A DNA stretch of 64,000 nt from Desmodus rotundus (lineage: Eukaryota; Chordata; Mammalia; Chiroptera; Phyllostomidae). Of the stretch, positions 1 through 11,390 are shown one piece after another. The stretch lies in NCBI RefSeq assembly GCF_022682495.2, contig NC_071390.1, positions 171,145,220 through 171,209,219 of the forward strand, given 5' to 3'. Under the pieces are notes generated by a model. That model was not told where the DNA came from. It ran no database searches and saw only the letters and a list, made by a program, of their open reading frames with translations. Both the position numbers and the translations under genes were made by a program. Positions within the stretch are counted from its first letter, which is position 1; every line of letters begins with the position of its first letter.

Positions 1-1206
1 TGCTTTATCTTCAGTGACCAGCACATGCAACACAGTCAATGAAAAGTTATTGGAATAGTTAAAACACACCTGTATGAATGGAGGAACCAAGATGCCATAG
101 GAAAGGAATTATCAGTGTCAAACATTCCTCAGCAGTCAAATAATGTAAGGACTGGAAAATAACTATTGGATTTAGTGACATGTGAGTAGAGCAAGTATCA
201 GAAGTGCTACATATTTGAGCTCCCTTTTGTAACTTCACAAGACTCATTAGAATATGAGAGCACCAGGAAATACTATGGTCAAGGCACATGTTTAACCTCT
301 TTAGCACACCATTTTTGGCCTTTATTTGATCTCAGAACCTTTTTGCCCTGAATACTAACAAACATCCCAGGACACTATTATGCTGAGGCACAGGGTCCGA
401 GAAGCTCTGCATTCCGTGGGATGCCCTGGTCCCAATAACTGGGAGCATCTGACGTGTCCCCGGCATGCTGCTCCAAGAGCTTTTGCCTACCAGTCTCACT
501 CCCACTCTCATTTCACAGGGTTTGATATCGACAGAGAAGGGAAAGGCCATCCCGAATGAACCCAAAGGACTAGTCAACCCAATGTTAGTAAGCTGCTGTA
601 ATGACTTCCAAACCTCTTGATCAGCTCAGATGCATTTTCTCATTCTTTAAGATGTCATTAAAATGTCATTCCTTACCCATATGTGTACTCCCATTGTGAA
701 GTGGAATAACATTTCTCAAGTTCTGCCCAAGTATTTCTTGCTCAGTTGCACACTCCAAAAAGGCAGGACCTTTTTTTACCCTCTGAACTTGTTCAATGTT
801 AGCATGAATATGACTTTAAAAATTAATTATTACTTGAGTGAATGCATTCATTCAACTGTGCTTCCCTCTCAATCTTGGGGAGCACTGCATCGCAAACACC
901 AAGAACGGACTTAGACATTCAGTAAGCACAAGCTGAGTCTTTACCTAAACAAGCGACTTTACTGCCCCAAACTGAGCCTCAGTTTCCCTGTCTCAGAAGA
1001 AACATTTCTGACAATAAAAAACTACTATTTATAAATGCAACAAGTCCAGGACCTGATATACAATCAGGAAAATAAGCATTATTTCTGTATCTTTTAAAAA
1101 GTAAAGAAGAATTTGTCCTGACATAAGTAGAATACAATTAATTATCTTCTCTTTTTGTTTCATGTAAGAACAGCTTACTTCTAATTAAGATCCTTAATTT
1201 AAAAAA
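1..1206. other. Unassigned single-copy DNA
   Basis: No gene or repeat family is recognised with confidence. The stretch is AT-rich and its short open frames have no recognisable protein motif. Positions about 735-860 vaguely resemble an eroded L2 3' end, too weak to call. Confidence 0.5.
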
Positions 1207-1278
1207 TAGGGAGGTTGGGATTAAAACATGAATGTCACAGAGCTAGTAAATAGAAAGACCAGGATTTGAGTTCTCTAT
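1207..1278 (-). repeat. MIR SINE remnant
   Basis: A short stretch keeps the MIR core read on the minus strand: a 'gtcacagagctagtaa' segment followed by an 'accaggatttgag' segment. It is eroded and has no clear edges, so this is a low-confidence call. Confidence 0.45.
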
Positions 1279-2006
1279 GACCTCTATAGGGCAGAAGATG
1301 TGTTGGAAATGAGGGCTGAGAAAATAGATCAGGACTCACCAGGTAAGAACGTAATAGGAGGTCCACATGGGGTTGTGGACTCTACCTGGGAAACTACATG
1401 TAGCCCAAGAAGGGAATGCAGATGTGCATATGATAGCAAGGAAGATAACAGTTAAAAATATTATATTAATGAACCCATGGAAGGGTTTGAAAACTTAAAA
1501 TCTTCATAATATAACCTGATTCATGGCATATTCTCCAAAACCTTACTCAAAGGTATGCGTTATCCTCTTCCTCCATTTGATTAAACATGGGCAAAGTGTT
1601 GTCAGAAAGTGTTCCAAAATCATCTTCTAATGAACTCCACCTCCCTGGATTGTGCTCTGGAAATTAGCATCAATTCTCAATTTACATTTCTTTTCAGTAA
1701 TTAAGAAACAGTTGAATTATAGTGCATATAAGTATGTATGTTTTAATAGCTTTCCCTTTCTTACTAAATTTTCCCTCTACACATTTTAAAATGAGGAATG
1801 AAAATAATGTTACTTTCTAACACTTTCTCAATGGTTAATTAAAAAAAATATATGATCTACCCTCTATACGTTTCTCACCTGCATTTTCTTCTCAAATTTA
1901 CAATATCTATTTAAAATCTTCACCCAACTTCCCTTAAAATAAATTACAGATTTTCCTTTTACTTCCCTCTGTTAGTGAATTAGAATATCACAAACAAGAA
2001 AATGCC
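1279..2006. other. Unassigned AT-rich DNA
   Basis: Nothing recognised. AT-rich single-copy sequence up to the VES SINE. The last ten bases (1997-2006) are the left target-site duplication of that SINE. Confidence 0.5.
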
Positions 2007-2200
2007 AGTAGGCCGGCCTAGCTCAGTGGATTGAGCATGGGCCTGTGAACCAAAGGGTTGGTGGTTGGATTCCCAGTCAGGGCAGATGCCTGGGTTGCAG
2101 GCCAGGTCCCCAGTGGAGAGGCAACCACACATTGAGTTCTCTCTCTCTCTTTCTCCTTCCCTTCCCCTCTCTCTAAAAATAAGTAAATATGTAAAAAAAA
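2007..2200 (+). mobile_element. VES SINE (tRNA-derived, bat)
   Basis: The tRNA-related head contains 'gctcagtggattgagcatgg'. It is followed by the VES body with 'ggccaggtccccagtgg', a 'gaggcaaccacacattga' block, a CT-rich stretch and an A-rich tail. A perfect 10-bp TSD (agaaaatgcc) lies at 1997-2006 and 2201-2210, so both edges are fixed. VES is an RNA polymerase III-transcribed SINE family of bats that depends on LINE machinery to move. Here the B box reads ggttggattcc, one change from the pol III consensus. Confidence 0.95.
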
Positions 2201-2210
2201 AGAAAATGCC

Positions 2211-3550
2211 TCTAGGCTCAAGACAGTCATTATAGGGCTTTGTTTTGCCCTCCAAAACACCCCTCATACTAAATAATAGGTTGTACTGTTAGGCACTCTG
2301 TCTTATTCATAAATTTTTCTTATTCCACCCTACTTTCTCATTCGTCCTCCACACATGCACAGCAGAACCACAGGATTGTATGAAGTGAGCCGGGTTTGGA
2401 ACTCATCAAACGAGCTAGGTGTGAGTTACAAAAGTGGCAGAAGTCTGCTGCGTCCACCCTCAGAGTGAACACGTGTGACGGCATGGGGACCGGGAGCAGG
2501 AGAACAGACAGAAGGAAACTGTAGAGGGAACACTAGGCACTGACACACTTTTCAAACCCTGATCTCACTTTTGTCAAGACCCCAAGTCTCATTACCGTGA
2601 TGGTGGCCGAAAAGCTGCACATCCAAGGTTCAGTCTCCCCCTGGCTTCATTTTTATAATGAAAACAGTGGAAATATATTAGGAGGGACTAATCCATAAAA
2701 TATGTATCTGATTTACCATTCTCTAGTTAAGCTCCATGAAGGAGGAATTATTTTGCATTTTTTGAGGATCCCAAATGAGTTGCAGAAAGATCCCAACAAG
2801 AAGTAGAGCAGGAATAACTTACATGCTTGAAAGCCTTTTTGACAAACACCAGAAAAACACGCACGCTTATGCACATCAGTAATGTAAGAAAGAGAGCCGT
2901 GGGGCTGGCCCTTCCTCCCACTAGAATGAGGCCGCCAGGGGAGACCCGCTCCTGCAGGTGTTCCCCATGGTCAGGTGGGAAGCAGAGCTGCGCAGGCATC
3001 ACAGCAGGCATGGCAGTAAATCAGGTAGCATCTCTTCTGGAAGGAGGCCAAGCTGCCCTTAAAGATGTTTAGGGACAGCTCCCTGGTAGCTTTGGGAGCA
3101 GGGATCCATTTCAGTGACTTCCAGGAACATCCCTCAAAGCAAATGTGTTTGTTTGTTTTCCCCCCATAAAGGGCTGAGTATGCTGATGTTATAAAGGAAA
3201 AATAAAAGCCCTAAACTCATCCCTGCAGACTCTGACTAGACTGGAAAAATAATTCTGAGTCATGATTCATACAGTGAGGCTTGTCTTGACTTTCACTTTC
3301 TTCTCCATTTGTCCCTGTTTCCCATTGTAAAACAAGTAATACCAAAATCTGTAGTTGGGTGAAGAATGACAGTATAAATTAAAGCAGTATTTTAGATAAT
3401 TCACATGGTGCAGTGTTCATCCAGTGGAAACTATGGTCTATGAAGCAGAATGGACTCCTAGGCAACTCCTAGTGTGAACAACTTATTTGGTTGACATCAA
3501 TGAGTCAGGGGGAAATCTGGACTGTATTATAGGATACATAGCCCTATAGA
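2211..3550. other. Unassigned single-copy DNA
   Basis: No gene or repeat recognised. Short overlapping open frames on both strands at about 2750-3070 have no protein-like features and are treated as chance. Confidence 0.5.
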
Positions 3551-3727
3551 AAAGTAACAGAGTTTATTGGCTGACAAATCAGGATTCGAGTCCTAACCCC
3601 ACTGTTAGTTAGCAGTGTGAGTGGGTGAGCCTTTCCAAGCCCTTGGTATCACTATAAAATGGAGATGATACTTCTTTGTAGTGTTATGAATCCTGGATAA
3701 GGTAATGTCAATTAATTAATTAAACTA
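3551..3727 (+). repeat. MIR SINE, 5' portion
   Basis: A MIR read on the plus strand: 'caggattcgagtcctaaccccac', then a degraded 'gtgagtgggtgagcct' region and the 'tataaaatggagatgatact' core. Its 3' end reappears at about 4200 after an inserted LTR, so this is the first half of a split element. Confidence 0.75.
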
Positions 3728-4199
3728 ATAGTTAGTTTCCTACTACTGCAATAACAAATGATCATAAACTTAATGGTGTAAAACAACACAAATTCATTCT
3801 CTTTCAGTTCTGGAGATGAGAAGTCCAAAATCAGTCTTACAGGAGGAATAAAATCAAAGAGCCAGAAGAGATGGTTCCATTGAGTCTCCAGGAGAGCTCA
3901 TTTCTTCCCCCTTCTAGAGGCTAGAGGCTGTCTCCCATCATTCCTTGGCTTGTGGCCACATCTCTCCAGTCTTTGCTCCCATCACCACCTGGACTTCTCT
4001 CCTCTCTAACCTCCTATGTTCCTCTTCTAAGGAACATTGTGATTACATGGGACCCATCAGGATAATCTACCTACTGCAAAATCATTAACTTAATCACATT
4101 TATGAAGTCCACTTCGCTATTTAATGTAACATACTCACAAACTCTGGGAATAAGGATGTGAACCTCTTGGGAGGGAGAGGCTTTATTCAGCCTATCACA
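3728..4199 (-). mobile_element. MaLR/MLT1-type solo LTR inside a MIR
   Basis: Read on the minus strand this matches the MLT1-like LTR pattern. The plus strand begins with the inverted LTR 3' end ('gtttcctactactgcaataa', 'aaaacaacacaaattcatt', 'cagttctgga') and ends with the inverted 5' end ('ggctttattcagcctatcac'). MaLR elements are old non-autonomous ERVL relatives, usually found as solo LTRs. No internal region or coding capacity is visible. The exact MLT1 subfamily cannot be assigned by eye. Confidence 0.7.
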
Positions 4200-4240
4200 G
4201 GTACTCAGCACAAGTACTGGCACAAATAGGTACGCAACCA
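4200..4240 (+). repeat. MIR SINE, 3' portion
   Basis: The bases 'ctcagcacaagtactggcac' match the MIR 3' segment that normally follows the core at 3551-3727. This shows that the LTR between them inserted into an existing MIR. Confidence 0.6.
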
Positions 4241-5164
4241 ATTTCATCTGCTGTCTCTTCTATCAAAACTGCAGTCAAGGTAAATATAATTGTTCTTTTC
4301 TCCAGCTCTCATCACCGTGAACGCTCTTCTCAGAGGTCCAAAAAAAATGGAGAGATCCTCTAGGCATAAAATGGAAGTCTTAAAACTCAAGGAAACGGAA
4401 GTCTTATACTTATGGTGTATATTTATTTTACTTCCTCCTTTGGTGAACTTTTAGGGTCTGGTATGTTTTATGTATCTAATTTATGTTTAGCAAGCATCTC
4501 GACAGAAACCAAATTATGTAGTCAATTTTATGTGTAAAATCATCATGAGCAAAGAGGAATTTGTTCACTCAATGTGTCCTGAAACTAGTTACAGAAAAGC
4601 TATTTGGATTTTGAGAATGAGAGAATCATCTTAGCTTTCGGAGTTCATGAGAATCCAGACCTTGTGATGTGAGGGAGTTGGAGCTGCTAGGTATTTTCAG
4701 CCTCTGATTTAATATTCTTTCAAATTGCATTGACATCATAATCCTTTATCTTCCACAAAACCAGAGGGAGGCCACAACAGTTTTAGTTTCACTCGGTTTA
4801 ATGGTAAATTCTTCTCCTTTTGTTGATGTCCTCTATAAAGTGATAATTTATACTGCCATTACATGAAATGAGCCGACTAAATCAAAATATTGTTTCACAG
4901 GGGAGTAACCTAGGGAAGCGCAAGAAACAGCATGCTGGACTCCTCATGCTGGGCAAGCTTCGGATGGCCTTCTTCAAGGATCAATTTAAAGCTAACATCT
5001 ACAAAAAAGCTTTCTTCAATGAGGCAGAAAAATGTATAGAACCGCACACATACTTAACAAATGTAGTCAGCTGACTACACCTGACTTCACTTCAAAATAT
5101 TGAGATTATTCTCCATATTTTAATAGCTATCAGGAACAGTAATTATGGACATAATGCATGATTC
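4241..5164. other. Unassigned single-copy DNA
   Basis: No gene or repeat recognised. A 68-codon open frame at 4868-5074 (plus) has a basic N-terminal half but no domain I know, no flanking splice logic and no poly-A tail, so it is not called as a gene. Confidence 0.5.
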
Positions 5165-5522
5165 ATTAACACTCATTTGTTCATTATTTCACCAAAGATC
5201 TTTGACCAACCTACTCTTTTTTTCAAAATTCACTCATTTATGTACTCATTTATTCTTTGTCTTTCATCTTATGAGTTGAATTATTTTGTGTATTCATTAA
5301 TTCACTCATTCAACAAAGCTGCATTGAATACCTTATCTTTGCTCATACTGTGCCATGCCCTGTATGGGAAAGATAGATCAAGTCCGTGTATGTTCTAGCA
5401 ACCCTCCTCTTGGCCCATTCTTCAGTTAGAAGACTGAGAAAAGGACACAGGAGCAGAAGTAGGACGTTTTGTTGATGATCACCTTAAATTTAGGCAGTAA
5501 ATTGTGGTAACAGAGATAACAA
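5165..5522 (-). repeat. L2 LINE 3' end
   Basis: The plus strand reads as an inverted L2 3' end: several 'attcactcattca' tail units, then 'aacaaagctgcattgaatac' and 'actgtgccatgccctgtatg'. A degraded continuation runs to about 5520. L2 is an ancient inactive mammalian LINE. Confidence 0.75.
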
Positions 5523-6589
5523 TTGTGTTGGTTACTGGGAATCTGACTTCAGAGCACGAGAATGTGTGGGAATGCATCCAAAATCATTGCATCTTTCTTG
5601 ACCACGACAAGCCTAGTGGGAGAGTTTGTGCTCAAAATTTGTATTGATTTGGGTATTAATGACTAATTATGTTACTAGCCCCAGAAAAATGTGGATTTCT
5701 ACCAACCACCTTGCTTTTATCCTGGTTTGAAAATAGGACTGACTGAACTTCTCTGTGCTCCTAAGCACAGTCAGTGTACCTGGTTCACTTTCTGTTCTCA
5801 AGTCAATATTTGCCACAATGACATATAGCTGAGAAGTCCTGGCCTTTGCAGTTTTGGCCCCCTAACAAAATCAGGCCATAATTTATATCTGAGATCTGAG
5901 TCATTCCCATCCCCACCTTCCCTGTCTTTCCATTTGGAGTCTTTCTGCTTTTCCTGAATACTCAGATTGATCCACGAAATTTCTTAATTCTTCATACATT
6001 TTAAAGTTCCCTTCTTTTGCTCCTCTATTCACCAGTCTAGTTTTTCTTGCCTCTCATCCATCCTATATTACTTGAGGGGAGCATAAATAAAAACAGAATG
6101 CAATTTTTAAAGTAGTTTACTTATCATTTTCCTCCCTATCTTTCATATATATATAGTCATATAAAAGCTTGTTAAAGAGATTTTTTTAATCTCCCATTAC
6201 CCTGATCCTGATGTTGAATTGATGAGTCTAAAATAGACTGTTTAAAGGCCTCTACGACATCTGATCATATATGTCTATGACAGTGGACCCTTGACTGCAT
6301 CATGGGGTTCCTGGGTCTCTGGAAACTCCTGCACTTCTAATGATACCATACCTTTCCCCCATCACTTTGCTTTTCAATTTTTCTCATTTGCAGGAAATAT
6401 TTGAACCTCTGAATGAAGCTATCAGTGACTTTTAACAATGGGGTGAGATAAAGATATATTCTTGAGGATGAGAATTTGTAACCCTAGCTTTGGAAGTAAG
6501 AAAGTATACAGGGATGCTAGGGAGGGAAATGAAAGCCCAAAATAAAAACTGAAACTTAATTCCTTGGAATATTGCATTGATTAAATGTA
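5523..6589. other. Unassigned AT-rich DNA
   Basis: Nothing recognised. Contains a short 'tatatatata' run near 6148 and otherwise single-copy-looking sequence. Confidence 0.5.
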
Positions 6590-6785
6590 AATCATGTCCT
6601 TGGCACTTCTAAATGCTTCATGTATACAAACTACATTAATTTTCCTAGTAACCTTATAATGTAAGTATTATATTGATATTCCCATGGGAACACTGAGACA
6701 TAGAAGTTAAGTAACTCTGTCCAAGGTCACATGGCAAGTGTGGAGACAAGATAAGGACCCAGATATTTGACTCTAAACATCATTT
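6590..6785 (-). repeat. MIR SINE
   Basis: A nearly full MIR in minus orientation. It has the 'cttggcacttctaaatgctt' end, the 'actacattaattttcctag' block, the 'ttaagtaactctgtccaagg' core and the 'tcacatggcaag' segment. Confidence 0.85.
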
Positions 6786-8185
6786 TCTAAAGCATTAGGT
6801 GGTATGACCATATGGCAATAAAATGGAATACCGTTATTATTATGGTTGTGCATAAAACATTTGATGTGAGCATGCGCATCTACATGGATTATGGGAAAGG
6901 TAAGTTGTAGGAGAATAGGTAATGATATAAACTCTGTTTCTATGTTTTTAAAATAGATAGAAAAAACTTAATCCCTAATACTTAAATATCTGATTCAGAA
7001 AAACCAAAAATGAATGATTGACTTACAATCATCTTAGTTTTGAGACTTTGACACCACCCCTGACTTTGGGGTGGATGTGATAATGAGAGACAATCCATTC
7101 CATTTGCAAAGCCAATAACAGATTTTGGAGAACCAATTAATCACTTAGAACTTACAGTTCGAAATATTTATTTTGGAGAGTCCTGGCCTTAAAATCATTA
7201 TCTTTTAAGTCTGGCCAAATATATTTACCCAGAAAAGACTGTAGTTATTTTCCAGCGAGGTGCCGGGATAAGAGGCAACAACAAACAAAGAGATAATTAC
7301 GGAGGCATCTCTCACCAGTCCTCTCTCTGCAAATCACGTGTACGTGTGCACATGCACCATTCATCTGGAACAATTGTCCAGGATTTTGCTTCTGCTTTGG
7401 AAGCTAAGGAATGTGTTGAGTTTTGGAATTCCTTTCATGTGGAAGGAATCCAATTTCTGAGGACTGTTGACAATGGACAAACACTCTGGACAAAGAGACC
7501 ATGAGTAAGACTTCCATTTTAAATTGACTTAAGTAACTCTTGATGGAAGCACCCAAATGCAGTGTTTTCTAGGAGGATGACAAGAGCTTCTTGGGTCAAG
7601 AGATAAACATTTGCTATAAATTCCACTTTAATTAGTTTAAGTGCATTTTCCCAGGGCACATAACTTGCTAAGTGGTTGTCAGTGTTCTCTGCATTGGAGT
7701 ATCAGATACTGTTTTTCTTCCTTTGTGTTCCAATAGCACTCTCTATTAAAAATATACTCTGTGCCATAGATGTGCCATGAAAACAGAAAGTCTGAGATAA
7801 GTTTTTATGTTATTGGCACTTATTGATACCAGGTGACAAGTGGAAAGATGGCTGAGTGAATAGATGCCCAAATGAGTGATACATCAATGAAATGTTCTTG
7901 TCTAGACTTGGAGTGAAATCAGTAAATTTTATAAGATTCAGCAGCCCCCAATATTTTGTTCCTATTTTAGATGAATATTAATTTTGTAAACATTTTCTAA
8001 ACATACTGTTAGGGCAGAACACAGATTTAGCTGTTCTATTTTGTTAATGATCGGGGAGTTGGTAATCAGGAGTCACCGAGAAGATGCTAGAGGTGGGTCA
8101 TAGTAGATGCAGTCACAGGACATGGAAGTATGGCTTCATTTTGTTGTTCATTGTATTGTTTCTTTGTTTTCTTCTATTTTATTCT
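6786..8185. other. Unassigned single-copy DNA
   Basis: No gene or repeat family recognised across 1.4 kb. AT-rich, with no long open frame. Confidence 0.5.
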
Positions 8186-8543
8186 AATGTCCTCTTACTC
8201 TTCTACTGAAAACTTTCCAATGGCTTCCCATAGATCTATAATAAGATCCCAACTCTATAACCTTCCTTAGAAAGCCACACTTCACCTGGTCCCTGTCCAT
8301 ATCATTGGCCTTATGTCATTCCACACCCTCCTGTGCTCCACGTTCTCTCCTCAGAGCCTTTGTACTAGCTCTGCCTGGAATTCTACTCCTTCATCTCCAC
8401 TGTGCTGGATCCTGCTCCATCTTCAGGTCTCAACTTTGTTAACTCCTCAGAGTGGCTTTCCTAGGACACTTTCCAAATTAGTCCCCAATCACTCAGTATC
8501 ATATCATTCTATTTTTACTCTCTACATAAATCTTAGCATGTAG
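8186..8543 (+). repeat. L2 LINE, upstream half of a split copy
   Basis: Matches the L2 3' region on the plus strand: 'tttccaatggcttcccatag', 'ctctgcctggaattctactc', 'tggctttcctaggacacttt' and a 'ttagcatgtag' edge. The element resumes at about 8771. Confidence 0.85.
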
Positions 8544-8770
8544 GAGATGTCTCATGTTTGCATCCCAGCTGAGGCTCTTTGAGCTTCAGCCATGTCACTC
8601 CTGACACTAAGCTGTCTTGTCATGTATCCTGCAGTCCTGGCTCCTCTGTCTCTCAGGCATCCAAGTCACCCCCTGGAGCAATGAGCCATCTCCACTGTGC
8701 CTTTGGGGAACTCCTGACTCAGAATCTCTGCATTTGTTACCCAGCAATAGAAAAAGGAAACACTCACTGA
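8544..8770 (+). mobile_element. MaLR/MLT1-type LTR fragment inside L2
   Basis: The stretch interrupts an L2. It ends with a 'tttgttacccagcaatagaa' segment, the typical 3' end of an MLT1-like LTR. The upstream part ('cctgactcagaatctctgca') is also consistent. The 5' edge is unclear, so this is probably a partial LTR. Confidence 0.6.
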
Positions 8771-8936
8771 TCGTGGTCAGGAATTTGCCTGTAATTGGTA
8801 TGCTTTTAAAAATCTCCGTCTCCCTACAAAAATGTCAGTTCCATGATGGCATGAACTTTGTTTTATTCACTTCCATGTCCTTCATACCAGTGTCTGACAC
8901 ATAGTAAGTGTTCCATAAATGTTTGCTAAATACATT
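8771..8936 (+). repeat. L2 LINE, terminal half of a split copy
   Basis: Continues the L2 from 8543: 'tgtctgacacatagtaagtg', then 'ttccataaatgtttgctaaa', the L2 3' terminus. Confidence 0.85.
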
Positions 8937-8944
8937 AACTACTT

Positions 8945-9125
8945 TGTTATTTGAGCTCCGTAATTTTACATTTTTATCTCATCAAACCCCTTTGATGATT
9001 ACATATAATATTTTCCCTAAATAAATGTCTTCATTTTCCAGATGAAGAAAGTGATTATTACAAGGTTGAATAGTTTTCCCACATTATAGAGGTAATAAAT
9101 CATACAATTAGAATGTGAACTAAAT
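8945..9125 (-). repeat. MIR SINE (degraded)
   Basis: Minus-strand MIR pattern with 'tcattttccagatgaagaaa', a 'gttgaatagttttcccac' core and 'gaatgtgaactaaatccag'. More eroded than the neighbouring copy at 9226. Confidence 0.65.
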
Positions 9126-9225
9126 CCAGTTTGAAGTCTTTTGTCACACTTTTAACAAAATAATTTGTCCTATTAATCTGCTCTCCAAATATACCTTCAA
9201 CTTTAAAAAGCTTATAGTAGCACAG

Positions 9226-9445
9226 AATATAGTAGCTTAAGAGCACAGAATCAGGAGCCGGACTGCCATGGTTCCAAACCCCGCTCCTCCACGTTTTGGG
9301 TGTGTGGCCTTGTCTCAATTTCCTAACTCCTAACATGAATTATAATTGTAATACCCAGGATGGTTTGAAGATTGAATAGGTGAATATATCTAAAGCATTT
9401 ACACCAGGGCTCTATCTATAGAGCACCTATTGATTATTATCCTGA
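9226..9445 (+). repeat. MIR SINE
   Basis: Plus-strand MIR: 'agcttaagagcacagaatca', 'ggagccggactgccatggtt', 'tgtgtggccttgtctcaatt', then 'aatacccaggatggtttga' and a degraded 3' end. Confidence 0.85.
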
Positions 9446-9729
9446 CTATTGTCATCATTGTATTGTATGATTTGTATGGGTGGTTCAGTACCTCTCTAAT
9501 AACTAGACATTAGGAATCCACTATTTTCAACAGTTTGCATATAAAATGTTTATTGTAGGGTAGGCCACCATCTATAGGTATCTATGTTGTAAAGGGAATG
9601 GTTGTAACTATGAGTACAGGCATTCTATTTTCTGACACATGTGAGTGGCTATGTGAGTGTCGTGGACTTTTTGTTGTTGTTGATGTTACAGTTGTTTTTA
9701 ACTACAAAAAAACCTCTCTGAAATTATGT
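9446..9729. other. Unassigned DNA
   Basis: Nothing recognised except a short TTG-rich run near 9671. Confidence 0.4.
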
Positions 9730-9890
9730 TACATAATTTAGACATAGAGACTACCTTGGAGATGATCTCAGACAACTCTCTTGTTTTTTACAACAGAGGC
9801 ATGAGGTCACATTTAAAGTCACACAGGCAATTAATATGTGAGCCAGAAGGGGAGCCAGGGTGGCCCGAGTCCACCTCTGGTGCTATCCAG
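9730..9890 (-). repeat. MIR-family SINE remnant
   Basis: Resembles an inverted MIR-type core: 'acaacagaggcatgaggtca', 'aaagtcacacaggcaattaa', 'gtgagccagaaggggagcca'. The subfamily is uncertain. Confidence 0.6.
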
Positions 9891-11204
9891 CCTCACTATG
9901 TCACTGCAGTGCCAACATGTCACTTTTGATGAAGAAAAGGTTATTTTTTCCAATTAACTAGTTATCAAATGTGTGTAACTTATCAACATGTGTTCATGTT
10001 AGCAAAATTTGCTGAGTCCTCTATGCAAGGTGGAAACTCAACAAGTGTTCATCAAGAGTCCTACATTCTACTCCCCTTCAGTAAAAATGATAATAGTCAT
10101 TCCACAGCAAGGCTGGGTAATGCCTGGTTCTCCTGGGTTAATCTCAGGTCATGAGAAGCAGCCCATATTTGGAAGCCAGTAAGGATACTGAAGGATATGA
10201 GACAGATTTTTGAAGAGTGTGCCTTCTCCAATGCCTCTGACTGTAATTAGTGGCCTGAAGCTACTGGCCGCAGCAGTCTGGGCCTTCCTACAGTCCACAG
10301 CTGTCTTCCTTTTTTAGCAGGAGCTATATGAGGCATGCAAACCACATGGGTTTCCTTTGACGCAGCTAGAACTTTTGTCAGTACCATCTTTTATCTCTCC
10401 GTTTTGCTTCAGATCCTCTGAGAAGAGATCATATGAAAGAGAGAATCAAAGAAAGCTTCTGGTGTTACTATGTCCCAGACTACTTTCTGGAATTCTTAAC
10501 CATGGAGCCAGATTCCTGCCAGTTTGACGTAGTTTGCCCTGGTGTTTTTCTCCCTAGTGATCTCTCCATGTGTCTTCAGGCTGTGTGGACAAAGGCCAGG
10601 CAGAGCCTTCGCCTCTGCCCTGTTTCAGGAGTGGAAGGCCCATGGCGTCCTTGCTTGCTCTGTCTCTTTCCTTCAGGTGCATTTGAGGACTCAAGAGTAA
10701 ATACCAATAGACAAATTACTGCTCTTTCTCTATTTTCAGCAGAACTCTAAAAATCATTCTGCTTTAACATAACAACTTCAGAAGGTCTTGCAGTTACTTC
10801 AAGCATCTGGATCACCCTTTGAATTAGACCACATCGAGAAATAAATGAATGTGGCAATATTGCCGGGATGGTTATTGTCAAAATGAACACAGAATTGTTA
10901 TGTCATAGCATTCTAAAAATGGAGCAGTATCAAGGAAAATGATTTTCTACCAAATACCCCACTTCTGAACTTAAAATGAGCCTCAAGTGTGGGTGTATTT
11001 TTTGTTGAAAATACAACTAAGCTTATAGATGGTCTTCAGTCACAATTCTTGATTGAGTTCAACAGAAAACCATTATTTTTAATTTACAAAAAAAATAAAA
11101 ATGAAGAAAAACATTGAGGAATGTGGTTCAGCCTGTGGGCACACCCACAGGAAAGTAAGAATGGCTCATACCATGCAGGCAATGCCAGTGGAGACCTCCC
11201 TTTG
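9891..11204. other. Unassigned single-copy DNA
   Basis: No repeat recognised. A 105-codon open frame at 10433-10750 (plus) shows no domain, signal peptide or recognisable similarity and is regarded as chance. Confidence 0.5.
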
Positions 11205-11390
11205 TGTAGGTACTGTTCTATGGCCATTAACTCATTCAATGCTTGAGTGATGTTATGGGATAGTAACTATTATCATCCCTATTTTACAAACAAAGACATT
11301 GAGACAAAGTTGTTAAAGCTTTTGTCCAAGGACATTAAACTATTAAATAGCAGAACTGGAGCAGGAGTAAAGTCCATGTTATGGGAACAT
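11205..11390 (-). repeat. MIR SINE
   Basis: Minus-strand MIR: 'ggccattaactcattcaatg', 'ccctattttacaaacaaaga', 'ttttgtccaaggacatta' and 'ctggagcaggagtaaagtcc'. Confidence 0.85.

Noticed and set aside
4868..5074. Small basic open frame on the plus strand
   Set aside because: No known family, no poly-A tail or intronless-gene relic pattern. Not enough for a gene or processed pseudogene.
10433..10750. 105-codon open frame on the plus strand
   Set aside because: No recognisable domain or similarity, no splice or promoter context, and length within chance for 64 kb read in six frames.
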